Position numbers and translations under genes: made by a program | Origin: Jeotgalibacillus malaysiensis | GTDB taxonomy: Bacteria; Bacillota; Bacilli; Bacillales; Jeotgalibacillaceae | Length of the DNA: 64,000 bases | Direction of reading: 5' to 3' | Assembly (NCBI GenBank): GCA_000818095.1 | Contig: CP009416.1 | Location: 3,452,440-3,516,439 of the forward strand | The notes under the pieces: generated by a model | What the model was told of the DNA's origin: nothing | The model's input: only the letters and a program-made list of their open reading frames with translations | The model's database searches: none | Part shown: positions 55,501 to 64,000 of the stretch, piece by piece | Numbering within the stretch: position 1 is the stretch's first letter | Layout: each line of letters opens with the position of its first letter

Positions 55501-56367
55501 CTATTTCTTCTTTTTAGGCAGCTTAATCGTAATCTGGTAATAATCATCGTACTCTTCTTCTTTAGAATCGAGCTTCATACCTGAGTCTGAGATCATATTC
55601 AGCGACTGACGGATAGTGTTAACGGCAATCCGCACGTCTTTATTGAATGCCTTGCGCTTTGGCTTCGGCTTCGGCTCATTTGATTCAAGCATTTTCTGAA
55701 CGCGCTGCTCAGTCTGCTTGACGTTCAGCTGCTGTTCGATGATTTCTTCTGCGAGTTTGTTCTGAAGCTCAGCATCCCTTAGAGGAATCAGTGCACGCGC
55801 ATGCCGCTCCGTCATCTTCTTTTGGATAATGCTGTCCTGAACGAATTCAGGCAGCTTTAAAAGACGCAGCTTGTTTGCAACGGTTGACTGACCTTTTCCA
55901 AGGCGCTGTGCCAGGGCTTCCTGTGTCAATTCATGAAGATCCAGGAGCTTTTGATAAGCCATTGCTTCTTCCACGGGAGAAAGTTCTTCGCGCTGAAGGT
56001 TTTCAATTAAAGCAACAGATGCTGTTTCAGTGTCACTCATATTTTTCACAATGGCAGGCACGGTTTTCCAGTCGAGTGACTTCATCGCGCGCCATCTGCG
56101 TTCACCGGCAATGATTTCATAAGACCCGTCTCCGCTCTCGCGTACAACGATCGGCTGAATAATGCCGTGTGTATGAATGGTTCTTGCCAGCTCATCTATT
56201 TTTTCATCATCAAAAATCGTTCTCGGCTGAAAACGGTTCGGTTTGATCTGATGAATGTCAATTTGTTTAACTTCTTCTTGGTTCACTTCTTTTTCTTCCG
56301 TGGTTTCAGGCGAAACAGGCTCGTCCTTATCACCAAGGCCAAAGATCCGTGAAAACGGAGTCTTCAT
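55501..56367 (-). CDS. noc: Nucleoid occlusion protein Noc
   Basis: A 288-aa ParB paralogue that binds Noc sites and keeps FtsZ off the nucleoid. A short amphipathic N-terminal helix ([12 protein letters not shown]) for membrane contact, [11 protein letters not shown] in the CTP domain, the HTH with [20 protein letters not shown] and a basic C-terminus. Separate from soj-spo0J and next to rsmG, as in B. subtilis. Confidence 0.95.
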   Translation of the reverse strand: MKTPFSRIFGLGDKDEPVSPETTEEKEVNQEEVKQIDIHQIKPNRFQPRTIFDDEKIDELARTIHTHGIIQPIVVRESGDGSYEIIAGERRWRAMKSLDWKTVPAIVKNMSDTETASVALIENLQREELSPVEEAMAYQKLLDLHELTQEALAQRLGKGQSTVANKLRLLKLPEFVQDSIIQKKMTERHARALIPLRDAELQNKLAEEIIEQQLNVKQTEQRVQKMLESNEPKPKPKRKAFNKDVRIAVNTIRQSLNMISDSGMKLDSKEEEYDDYYQITIKLPKKKK

Positions 56368-56403
56368 TAAGACACACCACCCTTTGTGAAAAACTATACG
56401 CCA

Positions 56404-57120
56404 TTATGAAAGCGGAGATTTATTCGGTGTTCCCGGCTTTCTTGGATATTTCTTCGGTGTTGATTTTACTTTTTCAATGACAATGACTGATCTTTCACTT
56501 TCTTCTTCAGGAAGCGTGAATGCGTGCTCCGCTGTCTGCTTACCGCCAAGCAGCTGAATCGCTTTTCCGCTGTCCTGCAGCTCATCAGCAGCACCTGCAC
56601 CCTTCATCGCCACAAAATGCCCGCCTTGTTTTACAAGCGGCAGACACAGCTCTGACAGTACTGAAAGCCTTGCTACAGCACGGGCTGTCACAAGGTCATA
56701 CTGCTCACGGTGCTCAGCTTTCTGACCGAATGTCTCAGCACGGTCATGGTAAAAGTGTACGTCTTCAAGCTTCAGTTCATCTGCTAAATGATTTAAAAAT
56801 GTAATGCGTTTATTGAGTGAATCGACAATTGACACATTTAAATGCGGGAAGCAGATTTTCAGCGGAATACTTGGAAAACCTGCGCCCGCTCCCACATCAC
56901 AAATGCTCAGCGGCTTTGTGAAGTCAAAATAAAATGCGGCTGTGATTGAGTCATAAAAATGCTTTAAATATACTTCCTCACGTTCTGTGATCGCTGTTAG
57001 GTTCATTTTCTCATTCCATTCAACAAGAATTTCATGATACTTTCTGAACTGCTCCAGCTGATCGTCACTTAACGTGATGCCATTTGCTTTTAGCTGTTCG
57101 TAAAACTGCTGTTCTGTCAT
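56404..57120 (-). CDS. rsmG: 16S rRNA m7G527 methyltransferase
   Basis: A 238-aa SAM-dependent methyltransferase of 16S rRNA G527. [15 protein letters not shown] is the SAM motif, and [20 protein letters not shown] is typical. AAAGGAG precedes the ATG at 57120. Follows mnmG directly; its loss gives low-level streptomycin resistance in other species. Confidence 0.96.
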   Translation of the reverse strand: MTEQQFYEQLKANGITLSDDQLEQFRKYHEILVEWNEKMNLTAITEREEVYLKHFYDSITAAFYFDFTKPLSICDVGAGAGFPSIPLKICFPHLNVSIVDSLNKRITFLNHLADELKLEDVHFYHDRAETFGQKAEHREQYDLVTARAVARLSVLSELCLPLVKQGGHFVAMKGAGAADELQDSGKAIQLLGGKQTAEHAFTLPEEESERSVIVIEKVKSTPKKYPRKPGTPNKSPLS

Positions 57121-57140
57121 ATTGGTCTCCTTTAGCTCAT

Positions 57141-59033
57141 TCAACCGGATACTTTTGCAATTTTACCCTGTTCGATATAGACAAGTAAAATTGAAATATC
57201 CGCCGGATTTACACCGGAGATGCGTGATGCCTGGGCAATTGACAGCGGCTGAACCTCGCGCAGCTTCTGTCTCGCTTCTGACGCAAGCCCTGTAATCGCA
57301 TCATAATCAATGCCTTCTGGAATCTTTTTATTCTCCATCTTTTTCAGCTTATCGACCTGCTGAAGAGATTTTTCGATATAGCCTTCATATTTCACCTGAA
57401 TCTCGACCTGTTCCTCTACATCAGCAGGAAGTTCAGTCGCTGCAGGTGACAATGCTTTAATATGATTGTACGTGATTTCCGGTCTTCTTAAAAGGTCTGT
57501 TCCGCGAATTCCATCTTTTAAAGCAGAGCTCCCCGCTTCTTCAAGCAGTGTCTGAGTCGCTTCATTCGGCTTAATAATAACCTCCTGCAGACGCTTAATT
57601 TCTGCATCAATCAACTCTTTTTTCAGATTAAAACGGCTATAGCGCTCATCTGTAATCAGACCAATTTCATGACCCACGTCTGTTAGTCTCAGATCTGCAT
57701 TATCATGACGCAGAAGCAGACGGTATTCTGCACGAGATGTCAGCAGACGGTAAGGTTCATTCGTCCCTTTTGTTACAAGATCATCAATTAATACGCCGAT
57801 GTACGCATCAGAGCGGCTTAAAATGACTTCTTCCTTATCAAACGCGCGTCTTGCTGCGTTAATACCAGCCATCAGCCCCTGACCGGCCGCTTCCTCGTAG
57901 CCTGACGTTCCGTTGATCTGACCTGCAGTGTACAGGTTGCGGATCTTTTTCGTCTCAAGTGTCGGCCACAGCTGAGTCGGTACCATTGCATCGTACTCAA
58001 TCGCATAGCCTGAACGCATCATCTGCGCGTTTTCAAGACCTGGAATCGTAGAAAGAATCTGCTGTTGTACGTCTTCAGGAAGACTTGTAGATAGACCCTG
58101 TACGTAAACTTCCTTCGTATTACGTCCTTCTGGCTCAAGGAAGATCTGGTGGCGCGGCTTATCGTTAAAGCGCACTACTTTATCTTCAATTGAAGGACAG
58201 TAACGCGGGCCTGTACCTTTAATCATACCTGAGTACATTGCAGAACGGTGTAAATTATCGTCGATGATCTGATGTGTTTCTGCATTAGTATACGTCAGCC
58301 AGCACGGCAGCTGATCTGTTATAAATTCAGTTGTCTCATAGCTGAAGGCACGCGGCGTTTCATCGCCCGGCTGAATTTCAGTTTTCGTGTAATCAATTGT
58401 CGAACTGTTTACACGCGGTGGTGTACCTGTTTTAAAACGAACAACATCAAAGCCAAGATCTCTCATATGATCTGCAAGACCGATTGACGGCTGCTGGTTA
58501 TTCGGACCACTTGAATATTTCAAGTCGCCGATAATCACTTCACCGCGCAGGAATGTACCTGCTGTGATAATCGTTGTTTTCGCACGGAACGTTGCACCTG
58601 TATTTGTGATAACACCATGACACTCACCATCTTCAATAATCAGTTCTTCAACCATGCCCTGAAGAAGCGTCATATTCGGCTCATCTTCAATTGTTTCCTT
58701 CATCATTTGCTGGTAAAGCACCTTGTCAGCCTGTGCACGCAGCGCGCGAACAGCAGGTCCTTTTCCAGTGTTCAGCATACGCATTTGAATATGCGTCTGA
58801 TCAATTGTACGTCCCATCTGACCGCCAAGCGCGTCGATTTCACGTACCACAATTCCCTTAGCCGGTCCGCCGACTGAAGGGTTACATGGCATAAATGCCA
58901 CCATATCAAGATTTATTGTTAACATTAGTGTCTTTGCACCCATTCGTGCAGAAGCAAGACCCGCTTCCACACCCGCGTGACCGGCACCAATGACGATTAC
59001 ATCATAATTTCCTGCCTCAAATTTTTTCACCAT
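57141..59033 (-). CDS. mnmG: tRNA uridine-34 modification enzyme MnmG (GidA)
   Basis: A 630-aa FAD enzyme that with MnmE adds carboxymethylaminomethyl to wobble uridine. [20 protein letters not shown] binds FAD, and [11 protein letters not shown] is the conserved loop with catalytic Cys. AAAGGAGG precedes the ATG at 59033 (GTG at 59030 also possible). A longer open frame extends upstream into an R2 repeat and is not real. Confidence 0.97.
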   Translation of the reverse strand: MVKKFEAGNYDVIVIGAGHAGVEAGLASARMGAKTLMLTINLDMVAFMPCNPSVGGPAKGIVVREIDALGGQMGRTIDQTHIQMRMLNTGKGPAVRALRAQADKVLYQQMMKETIEDEPNMTLLQGMVEELIIEDGECHGVITNTGATFRAKTTIITAGTFLRGEVIIGDLKYSSGPNNQQPSIGLADHMRDLGFDVVRFKTGTPPRVNSSTIDYTKTEIQPGDETPRAFSYETTEFITDQLPCWLTYTNAETHQIIDDNLHRSAMYSGMIKGTGPRYCPSIEDKVVRFNDKPRHQIFLEPEGRNTKEVYVQGLSTSLPEDVQQQILSTIPGLENAQMMRSGYAIEYDAMVPTQLWPTLETKKIRNLYTAGQINGTSGYEEAAGQGLMAGINAARRAFDKEEVILSRSDAYIGVLIDDLVTKGTNEPYRLLTSRAEYRLLLRHDNADLRLTDVGHEIGLITDERYSRFNLKKELIDAEIKRLQEVIIKPNEATQTLLEEAGSSALKDGIRGTDLLRRPEITYNHIKALSPAATELPADVEEQVEIQVKYEGYIEKSLQQVDKLKKMENKKIPEGIDYDAITGLASEARQKLREVQPLSIAQASRISGVNPADISILLVYIEQGKIAKVSG

Positions 59034-59070
59034 GATGATGAATGTCCTCCTTTTTAACTGAACCAGTGCC

Positions 59071-59196
59071 GCTGATTTCCGCTTCAGGCGGATGCTTTCC
59101 GCGCGGCGTGCGCTGAGCCTCCTCGAGCTGAAGCTCTGCGGGGTCTCACTTGTCACGCTATTCGCACCGGAGTCCCCGCCTTACGCTCCAATCAGC
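59071..59196. repeat. Palindromic repeat, family R2
   Basis: Ends GCTGATT and AATCAGC are perfect inverted repeats. It lies between mnmE and mnmG, just upstream of the mnmG ribosome site. Confidence 0.88.
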
Positions 59197-59317
59197 TATA
59201 TGCAGTTAAATAGATTGCCTATTTAAGACTGATTCAGGTAAATATATTTTAAAATAAACTACCCTTAAAAAGTTGGGTCAGTTTTATATCAATTGACTGG
59301 TTGGAAGAGAAATTCAC

Positions 59318-59440
59318 GCTACCCGGAGCGGAAGGCGGCGACTCCAGCAGGAGAAGTCGGACAGGTGAGACCCCGCAGGAGAAGCCGAGGAGGCTCACCG
59401 CCGACCCTGCGGAAAGCGTCCGCCTGAAGCGCAGGGTAGC
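59318..59440. repeat. Palindromic repeat, family R2
   Basis: Ends GCTACCC and GGGTAGC are perfect inverted repeats; inner signature GGACAGGTGAGACCCCGC. It lies just after mnmE, in the orientation opposite to the copy at 59071. Confidence 0.88.
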
Positions 59441-59457
59441 AGTTATAAAATGATATC

Positions 59458-60840
59458 TTATTTCCCAAGGCAGAATTGCGAGAATAGCTGATCGATAAGG
59501 CTTTCCTGAACGGTGTCTCCGATCATTTCGCCTAGGATCTCCCACGTGCGGCGCAGGTCGATCTGCACCATATCAACAGGTGTACCCATTTCAGCACCCT
59601 GAATCGCTTCTTCAATTGCCTGAAGCGCCTGGTGCAGCAGTGCAATGTGACGGCTGTTTGATACATATGTGCCATCACCAAGGTCGACTGAACCATCAAA
59701 GAACAGTGATGCAATGGATTCTTCAAGCTCGTCTACACCCTGCTCTTTTAAAAGAGAGGTCGTGACAAGCTTATGATCGCCTGAGAGCTGCTTTACTTCA
59801 TCTAAATCAATCGCCTGATCCAGATCCGTTTTATTGACGATCACGATCACATCCATACCAGTGACCGCTTCAAACAGCCTGCGATCCTCATCAGACAGCT
59901 CTTCACCGTGATTTAACACTAGTAAGATCAGATCTGCTTCTTTTAATACCTGACGGGAGCGCTCCACACCGATCCGTTCAACGATATCCTCAGTTTCACG
60001 GATTCCGGCTGTATCGACAAGCTTCAGCGGAACGCCTCTGACATTGACGTATTCTTCAATCACATCACGCGTTGTACCCGGTATATCGGTTACAATCGCT
60101 TTGTTTTCCTGTACAAGACTATTTAATAAGGAAGATTTTCCGACATTCGGTCTGCCGATAATCACGGTTGAGAGGCCTTCACGCAGAATTTTCCCCTGTT
60201 CCGATGTTCTCAGCAGCTTTTCTATCTCATCGCGCACGTACTGTGATTTTTCCATCATCATATTTAACGTCATTTCTTCAACATCATCATACTCAGGATA
60301 ATCAATATTTACTTCCACCTGCGCTAAAATCTCCAGAATTTCCTGACGCAGTGACTGGACTAAACGTGATAGTCTTCCCTGCATCTGATTCATCGCGACA
60401 CTCATTGCACGGTCCGTTTTTGCACGGATCAGATCCATGACGGCCTCTGCCTGTGAAAGGTCGATTCGTCCATTTAAAAAGGCACGCTTCGTGAACTCAC
60501 CCGGCTCAGCAAGCCTTGCTCCTTCACGCAGCAGCAGCTGAAGCACGCGGTTTACACTGACAACACCGCCGTGACAGTTGATCTCCACTACATCTTCACG
60601 GGTAAATGTTTTAGGTCCCTTCATAACAGAAACCATCACTTCTTCGATGGTCTCATCTGTTTTCGGATCTACAATATGACCGTAGTGAATCGTGTGGGAT
60701 GGGACAGACTGCAGCTGCTTCCCGCCACTTCTATATACACGGTCAGCAATCGTGAACGCGTCGTCACCGCTTAACCGTACAATCGCGATCGCACCTTCAC
60801 CCATGGGTGTCGAAATTGCTGCAATCGTGTCAAACTCCAT
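59458..60840 (-). CDS. mnmE: tRNA modification GTPase MnmE (TrmE)
   Basis: A 460-aa GTPase partner of MnmG. The N-terminal tetrahydrofolate domain starts [20 protein letters not shown], the G domain has [14 protein letters not shown] (near 228), and the catalytic C-terminal FCLGK is intact. GAGGTG precedes the ATG. Three DnaA-box 9-mers lie upstream. Confidence 0.97.
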   Translation of the reverse strand: MEFDTIAAISTPMGEGAIAIVRLSGDDAFTIADRVYRSGGKQLQSVPSHTIHYGHIVDPKTDETIEEVMVSVMKGPKTFTREDVVEINCHGGVVSVNRVLQLLLREGARLAEPGEFTKRAFLNGRIDLSQAEAVMDLIRAKTDRAMSVAMNQMQGRLSRLVQSLRQEILEILAQVEVNIDYPEYDDVEEMTLNMMMEKSQYVRDEIEKLLRTSEQGKILREGLSTVIIGRPNVGKSSLLNSLVQENKAIVTDIPGTTRDVIEEYVNVRGVPLKLVDTAGIRETEDIVERIGVERSRQVLKEADLILLVLNHGEELSDEDRRLFEAVTGMDVIVIVNKTDLDQAIDLDEVKQLSGDHKLVTTSLLKEQGVDELEESIASLFFDGSVDLGDGTYVSNSRHIALLHQALQAIEEAIQGAEMGTPVDMVQIDLRRTWEILGEMIGDTVQESLIDQLFSQFCLGK

Positions 60841-60967
60841 AACATGTCACCTCGTTACTTTCTCTATACAGTAAGAAGGGCCTTCCAGACAGAAGGCCTC
60901 CGTTATATACTCTCTAAATCATTAGAATACCATACTTTTGCATTGAAAAAAAGAAAATCAGTTGGCA

Positions 60968-61014
60968 TTATCCACAATGTATGGTAAGGAGATGTGTTAT
61001 TCACATGTGGATAA
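60968..61014. promoter_or_regulatory. Three DnaA boxes between jag and mnmE
   Basis: TTATCCACA at 60968-60976 (perfect), TTATTCACA at 60997-61005, and TGTGGATAA at 61006-61014 (perfect on the minus strand, back to back with the second). They lie about 130-175 bases upstream of mnmE. Confidence 0.75.
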
Positions 61015-61026
61015 AGTTTTTTATAA

Positions 61027-61150
61027 TCGTTCCGCTTCGCTTCAGGCGGACGCTTTCCGCGGGGACGGCGCTGAGCCTCCTCAGGCTTCGCCTTGCGGGG
61101 TCTCAGCTGTCCGTCACATCCCGCTGGAGTCGCCACCTTACGCTCCACTG
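61027..61150. repeat. Palindromic repeat, family R2
   Basis: One R2 copy starting right after the DnaA boxes, with GCTTCAGGCGGACGCTTTCC at the left and GGAGTCGCCACCTTACGCTC at the right. Confidence 0.85.
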
Positions 61151-61343
61151 CACTAAAAATGTAATAGTAGAAACTGTTTTACATTTGAGCTTCTTTTAAA
61201 ACAACAGTATCATACTTCAATTTTATAAATAATTGAGTTATACATTAAAATATTCATATTTATATATTAATTATATGGTAAATATTTAAAATTAATATGA
61301 ATATAATTTTATTAAAATTTGAATTTAACCATCAAACTTCCTG
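61151..61343. other. AT-rich gap between two R2 repeats
   Basis: Very AT-rich stretch between two R2 copies upstream of mnmE. No gene or clear motif is seen; it could hold the mnmE promoter or be an unwound flank, but nothing decides this. Confidence 0.4.
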
Positions 61344-61475
61344 CACAGCAGGGGATTGAAGCGGAAGGGGGCGACTCCTGTGGCAGGAAGGGACAGGTGA
61401 GACAAAGCATGGCGAAGCCTGCTGGCTCACCGCCCGGCCACGGAAAGCGTCCCCCTGAAGCGGAAATCACCTGCC
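61344..61475. repeat. Palindromic repeat, family R2, diverged
   Basis: A diverged R2 copy with ends GCAGGGGATT and AATCACCTGC; keeps GGACAGGTGAGAC and TGGCTCACCGC. It lies just after jag. Confidence 0.78.
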
Positions 61476-61499
61476 AATTTATATAAAAGTTCATTCCCA

Positions 61500-61535
61500 T
61501 AAAAAAATCAGCTGCCATCTGACAGCTGATTTTTA
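61500..61535 (-). terminator. Terminator of the rpmH-rnpA-yidC-jag unit
   Basis: AAATCAGCTG with CAGCTGATTT; a T-run follows on the minus strand. Confidence 0.85.
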
Positions 61536-61536
61536 T

Positions 61537-62157
61537 TTAATATTTAGCAGTAATCACCAAATATCGGTGAGGCTCACGGCCTTCGGAATGAGTTTCGATA
61601 TCACGTCTTGAAGACAGTGCGCTGTGAATGATTTTCCGTTCGAAAGACGGCATCGGCTCAAGCTTTACAGGGCGTCTTGTCCGAAGCGCCTGTTCTGCTT
61701 TACGGTCAGCCAGCTGACTGAGCGTGGCGCGACGTCTTTCGCGGTAATCTTCTGCATCTAACACGATTGTTACAAATTGTTCGGTGTAGCGATTTGCAAT
61801 GAGCTGAGCAAGGGTTTGGAGCGCATTAAGCGTTTGACCCCGCTTGCCGATCAGCAGTGCAACTTTTTCACTTTCAAGCAATATTGTCACAACTTTTCCT
61901 TCGCGTTGAGCTGAGGTTGCAAGTTCAACGCCCATTTGGCCTGCGATATCCTTTAAGTAGCGTTCGACTTCTTCGATCGCGTCCTTTTTACGAATAACCT
62001 GGACCTTTGCCGGGCGTGACCCCAGCCCGAGAAAACCTTTTTTTCCTTCATCGAGTACTGATATTTCAGCCTGCTCTCTGGAAATACCGAGTTTTACAAG
62101 CGCTTCAGAAACAGCGTCTTCAACAGTAGCACCAGTCAGCGTGATCTCCTCATTCAC
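61537..62157 (-). CDS. jag: Jag/KhpB RNA-binding protein
   Basis: A 206-aa protein with a Jag_N domain (about 1-50, LTGATVEDAVSEALVKLG), a KH domain with LLIGKRGQTLNALQTLAQLI and a C-terminal R3H domain. It binds RNA and, with SpoIIIJ, supports late sporulation. 15 bases after yidC. Confidence 0.95.
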   Translation of the reverse strand: MNEEITLTGATVEDAVSEALVKLGISREQAEISVLDEGKKGFLGLGSRPAKVQVIRKKDAIEEVERYLKDIAGQMGVELATSAQREGKVVTILLESEKVALLIGKRGQTLNALQTLAQLIANRYTEQFVTIVLDAEDYRERRRATLSQLADRKAEQALRTRRPVKLEPMPSFERKIIHSALSSRRDIETHSEGREPHRYLVITAKY

Positions 62158-62172
62158 ATACAGCCCCTCCTA

Positions 62173-62937
62173 TCAAGTTGTGCTATTCACTTCACTTTTT
62201 TTAAATGTACCATTAATAAGTAAAGTCTGCACAATCATAAAGACGTTACCGACTACCCAGTAAAGTGAGAGGGCAGTTGGGAAAATGAAAGCAAATACTG
62301 CGATCATAACAGGCATCAGATATAGCATGATCTGCATCTGCGGATTCATACCTGCAGGGTTACCTGCCATCATAATTTTCTGCTGAAGGAACGTTGTTAA
62401 ACCAGTTACGATCGGCAGAATAAAGTATGGATCTGTTTCGCCAAGGTCGAACCATAGGAAATTGTGATTTGCGATTTCTGTCGTTCTGACAATCGCATGA
62501 TAGAATGCAATCAGAATCGGCATTTGAATCAGTAACGGGAAACAGCCGGCAAGCGGGTTAACGCCGTGCTTTTGGAACATGGCCATTGTTTCCTGCTGAA
62601 GCTTCTGCTGCGTTTGCGCATCCTTTGAAGAATACTTTTCACGTAACTTCATCATTTCAGGCTGGATTTCCTGCATACGCTTTGTATTTTTTGTCTGCTT
62701 GATCATCAGTGGCAGCAGTACAAAACGGATTAATAGTGTAACAATTACAATCCCGAGACCATAGTTTTCATTAAAAAATTCAGCAATCTGTGTAATCAGC
62801 CATGATAGCGGATATACAAAATAGCTATTCCAAATCCCTTCACTGTCTGATGTGATCGGCTGATCGATTTCCGTACAACCTGCAAGGAAAACAGCTACGA
62901 CCGCAAACATCATAAAGGGAAAGAGCTTCTTCTTCAC
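62173..62937 (-). CDS. yidC: Membrane insertase YidC/SpoIIIJ
   Basis: A 254-aa Oxa1-type insertase. A lipoprotein signal ([20 protein letters not shown]) is followed by five membrane helices, with the conserved [20 protein letters not shown] loop and the [12 protein letters not shown] helix. The start is a GTG at 62937 after AGGGAGG. Of SpoIIIJ type by position next to jag. No MifM-like regulator is seen. Confidence 0.95.
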   Translation of the reverse strand: MKKKLFPFMMFAVVAVFLAGCTEIDQPITSDSEGIWNSYFVYPLSWLITQIAEFFNENYGLGIVIVTLLIRFVLLPLMIKQTKNTKRMQEIQPEMMKLREKYSSKDAQTQQKLQQETMAMFQKHGVNPLAGCFPLLIQMPILIAFYHAIVRTTEIANHNFLWFDLGETDPYFILPIVTGLTTFLQQKIMMAGNPAGMNPQMQIMLYLMPVMIAVFAFIFPTALSLYWVVGNVFMIVQTLLINGTFKKSEVNSTT

Positions 62938-63022
62938 GAGTATGTTCCTCCCTGTCTTTCTAAAAATTGTTCCTATTCTTATAACCACCCGTTATTGTAA
63001 CACGTTTGGTCAAATTGAGCCT

Positions 63023-63379
63023 CTATTTCTTAGAATGTTCACTTTTTAACACGCGTGATTTTTTCATCACGTGCGTCAGTGATTTCTTTGTTTCATGAAA
63101 GTTTAAATCAGCTGCCGGCTTTCTTGCAATCACGACATAGTCAAAAGAGGGGTCGAGCTCACTTGAAAGCTCTAAGAACACCTGTCTGATATATCGTTTC
63201 ACCTGCACACGGGTTACCGCATTACCAACTTTTTTGCTGACAGACATGCCAAGACGAAACATGGCCTGATCCTGCTTTTTCAGCCGGTAGAGAACGAACT
63301 GGCGGTTAGCCATCGATGTTCCTTTTTTAAAAACGGCCTGGAATTCAGGATTTTTCTTGATTCTCTGCTCTTTTCTCAT
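63023..63379 (-). CDS. rnpA: Ribonuclease P protein component
   Basis: A 118-aa basic protein with [20 protein letters not shown] and the RNR-type helix region ([17 protein letters not shown]). It binds the RNase P RNA for tRNA 5' processing. The ATG at 63379 follows GGGTGG. A terminator-like hairpin separates it from rpmH. Confidence 0.96.
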   Translation of the reverse strand: MRKEQRIKKNPEFQAVFKKGTSMANRQFVLYRLKKQDQAMFRLGMSVSKKVGNAVTRVQVKRYIRQVFLELSSELDPSFDYVVIARKPAADLNFHETKKSLTHVMKKSRVLKSEHSKK

Positions 63380-63423
63380 TACGCCACCCACAATTTTCGA
63401 TATTTTTCCGGTATTTAAGCGAA

Positions 63424-63455
63424 AAAAGACCACTGAGTGGAATCAGTGGTCTTAA
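63424..63455 (-). terminator. Terminator-like hairpin between rpmH and rnpA
   Basis: AAGACCACTGA (63427-63437) with TCAGTGGTCTT (63444-63454), T-run on the minus strand. It should attenuate transcription into rnpA, so that rpmH is made in excess. Confidence 0.82.
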
Positions 63456-63586
63456 GCAGACAATACTTTACGTCCACGTTGACGGCGACGAGCAAGAACC
63501 TTGCGTCCGTTCTTCGTGCTCATGCGTGCGCGGAATCCGTGTACTTTACTTCTTTTACGAGTATTTGGTTGGAATGTACGTTTCAT
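63452..63586 (-). CDS. rpmH: 50S ribosomal protein L34
   Basis: The 44-aa L34 from [20 protein letters not shown] to the C-terminal GRKVLSA. GGAGGTG precedes the ATG at 63586. It is the gene next to dnaA in nearly all Bacillales, which places the origin just right of the window. Confidence 0.98.
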   Translation of the reverse strand: MKRTFQPNTRKRSKVHGFRARMSTKNGRKVLARRRQRGRKVLSA

Positions 63587-63794
63587 AGTAAGACACCTCC
63601 TAAAAAGATCATTTATATCTATGATCAGAACTCTAAACATTCTAAGTCATTATAGCGACGGTCAGTCGTCATTGTCAATGTCTGATTCGTGCAACCACTA
63701 TATCATAACACCCTATGTGCCTTCATTCAATAGAAAAATGAAAAAATAATCAAATCCTGTAAGCGTAGGTGCTGGAGAAGCTTGCATGTGAATG

Positions 63795-63955
63795 TGACCT
63801 TAATAGGAGGGAACGTGACCGGAGTTTTTTAAAAGGTGACCTCAAAATGATGGGATCTGACCCGAGAATCTGCACTCCCAACAGAGCTGAACGAAAATGT
63901 TCAAAAGATGACCCGACATTTTCCGGAGGTGACCCGAAATTACGCCGAGCTGACC
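63795..63955 (+). repeat. 21-bp phased array K, 4+30+4 layout, core TGACC
   Basis: TGACC at 63795, 63816, 63837, 63858, then TGAAC at 63888, and TGACC at 63909, 63930 and 63951: steps 21, 21, 21, 30, 21, 21, 21. One more TGACC at 63966 is 15 bases on. It lies upstream of rpmH, on the origin side. Nothing else is seen between 63600 and 64000, and no DnaA-box group. Confidence 0.9.
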
Positions 63956-64000
63956 TTAATCTCCCTGACCGCACCCATCATTATAGTAGAAAGCAGTCAA

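Noticed and set aside
57034..59156. Longer mnmG starting at 59156
   Set aside because: The extra 41 codons come from an R2 repeat and lack a ribosome site; the ATG at 59033 gives the usual protein length.
63600..64000. Origin of replication inside the window
   Set aside because: No DnaA-box cluster or dnaA start is visible here. The origin should lie beyond base 64000.

Overview
The window is the left flank of a bacterial replication origin in a spore-forming Bacillales member. From its right end it reads rpmH, rnpA, yidC/spoIIIJ, jag, mnmE, mnmG, rsmG, noc, soj, spo0J, with dnaA/oriC presumably just past base 64000. It also holds the complete walR-walK-yycH-yycI-walJ operon, an htrA protease, and the rpsF-ssb-rpsR, gdpP-rplI-dnaB and purA blocks. 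The spore gene yyaC and the oxaA-type spoIIIJ-jag pair point to an endospore former. Gene content suggests Bacillaceae or Planococcaceae (Jeotgalibacillus-like), but species cannot be fixed from the sequence alone. Most core genes lie on the minus strand, so they run away from the origin with the replication fork.

Layout. Bases 1-10100 are an AT-rich accessory block that looks like a defence island: an ImmA/IrrE-type toxin-antitoxin pair, a convergent sce7726/sce7725 gene pair of unknown function (one member has a restriction-nuclease core), and a complete type I restriction-modification operon hsdM-hsdS-hsdR. It abuts the 3' end of rlmH, the gene end that SCC elements of staphylococci use for integration. 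Bases 10700-26200 are mixed housekeeping and niche genes: a RQC-like DNA-binding protein, DegV, a saccharopine-dehydrogenase-like protein, a DASH cryptochrome, lactate permease, a diguanylate cyclase, a small CxxH/CxxC protein, HtrA, glutaminase and a TlpA-type thioredoxin. Bases 26400-34000 are the Wal operon and an M23 cell-wall hydrolase. Three tRNA genes (Glu, Asp, Phe), a K+ channel, a YitT protein and an RsbR paralogue follow. Bases 38400-64000 are the conserved origin-proximal block.

Chromosome biology is heavily represented. The window encodes Soj, Spo0J and Noc, and it also carries their apparent targets: a perfect palindromic parS in walK (30368-30383), a second parS-like site (39933-39948), a perfect Noc site upstream of walR (32122-32135) and a near-perfect one in soj (54673-54686). 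Two DnaA-box groups lie at 21647-21853 and 60968-61014.

The most unusual signal is a family of 13 intergenic arrays whose short cores recur every 21 bp, two helical turns, separated by largely unrelated spacer sequence. They have three fixed layouts: six units at 21 bp; 3+3 units with a single 22-bp step; 4+4 units with a single 30-bp step. The core differs between arrays. They occur across the core chromosome, including both sides of the photolyase gene and between rpmH and oriC, but are absent from the 10-kb defence island. I know of no described element that matches. Two further families of about 120-bp palindromic repeats fill other gaps.
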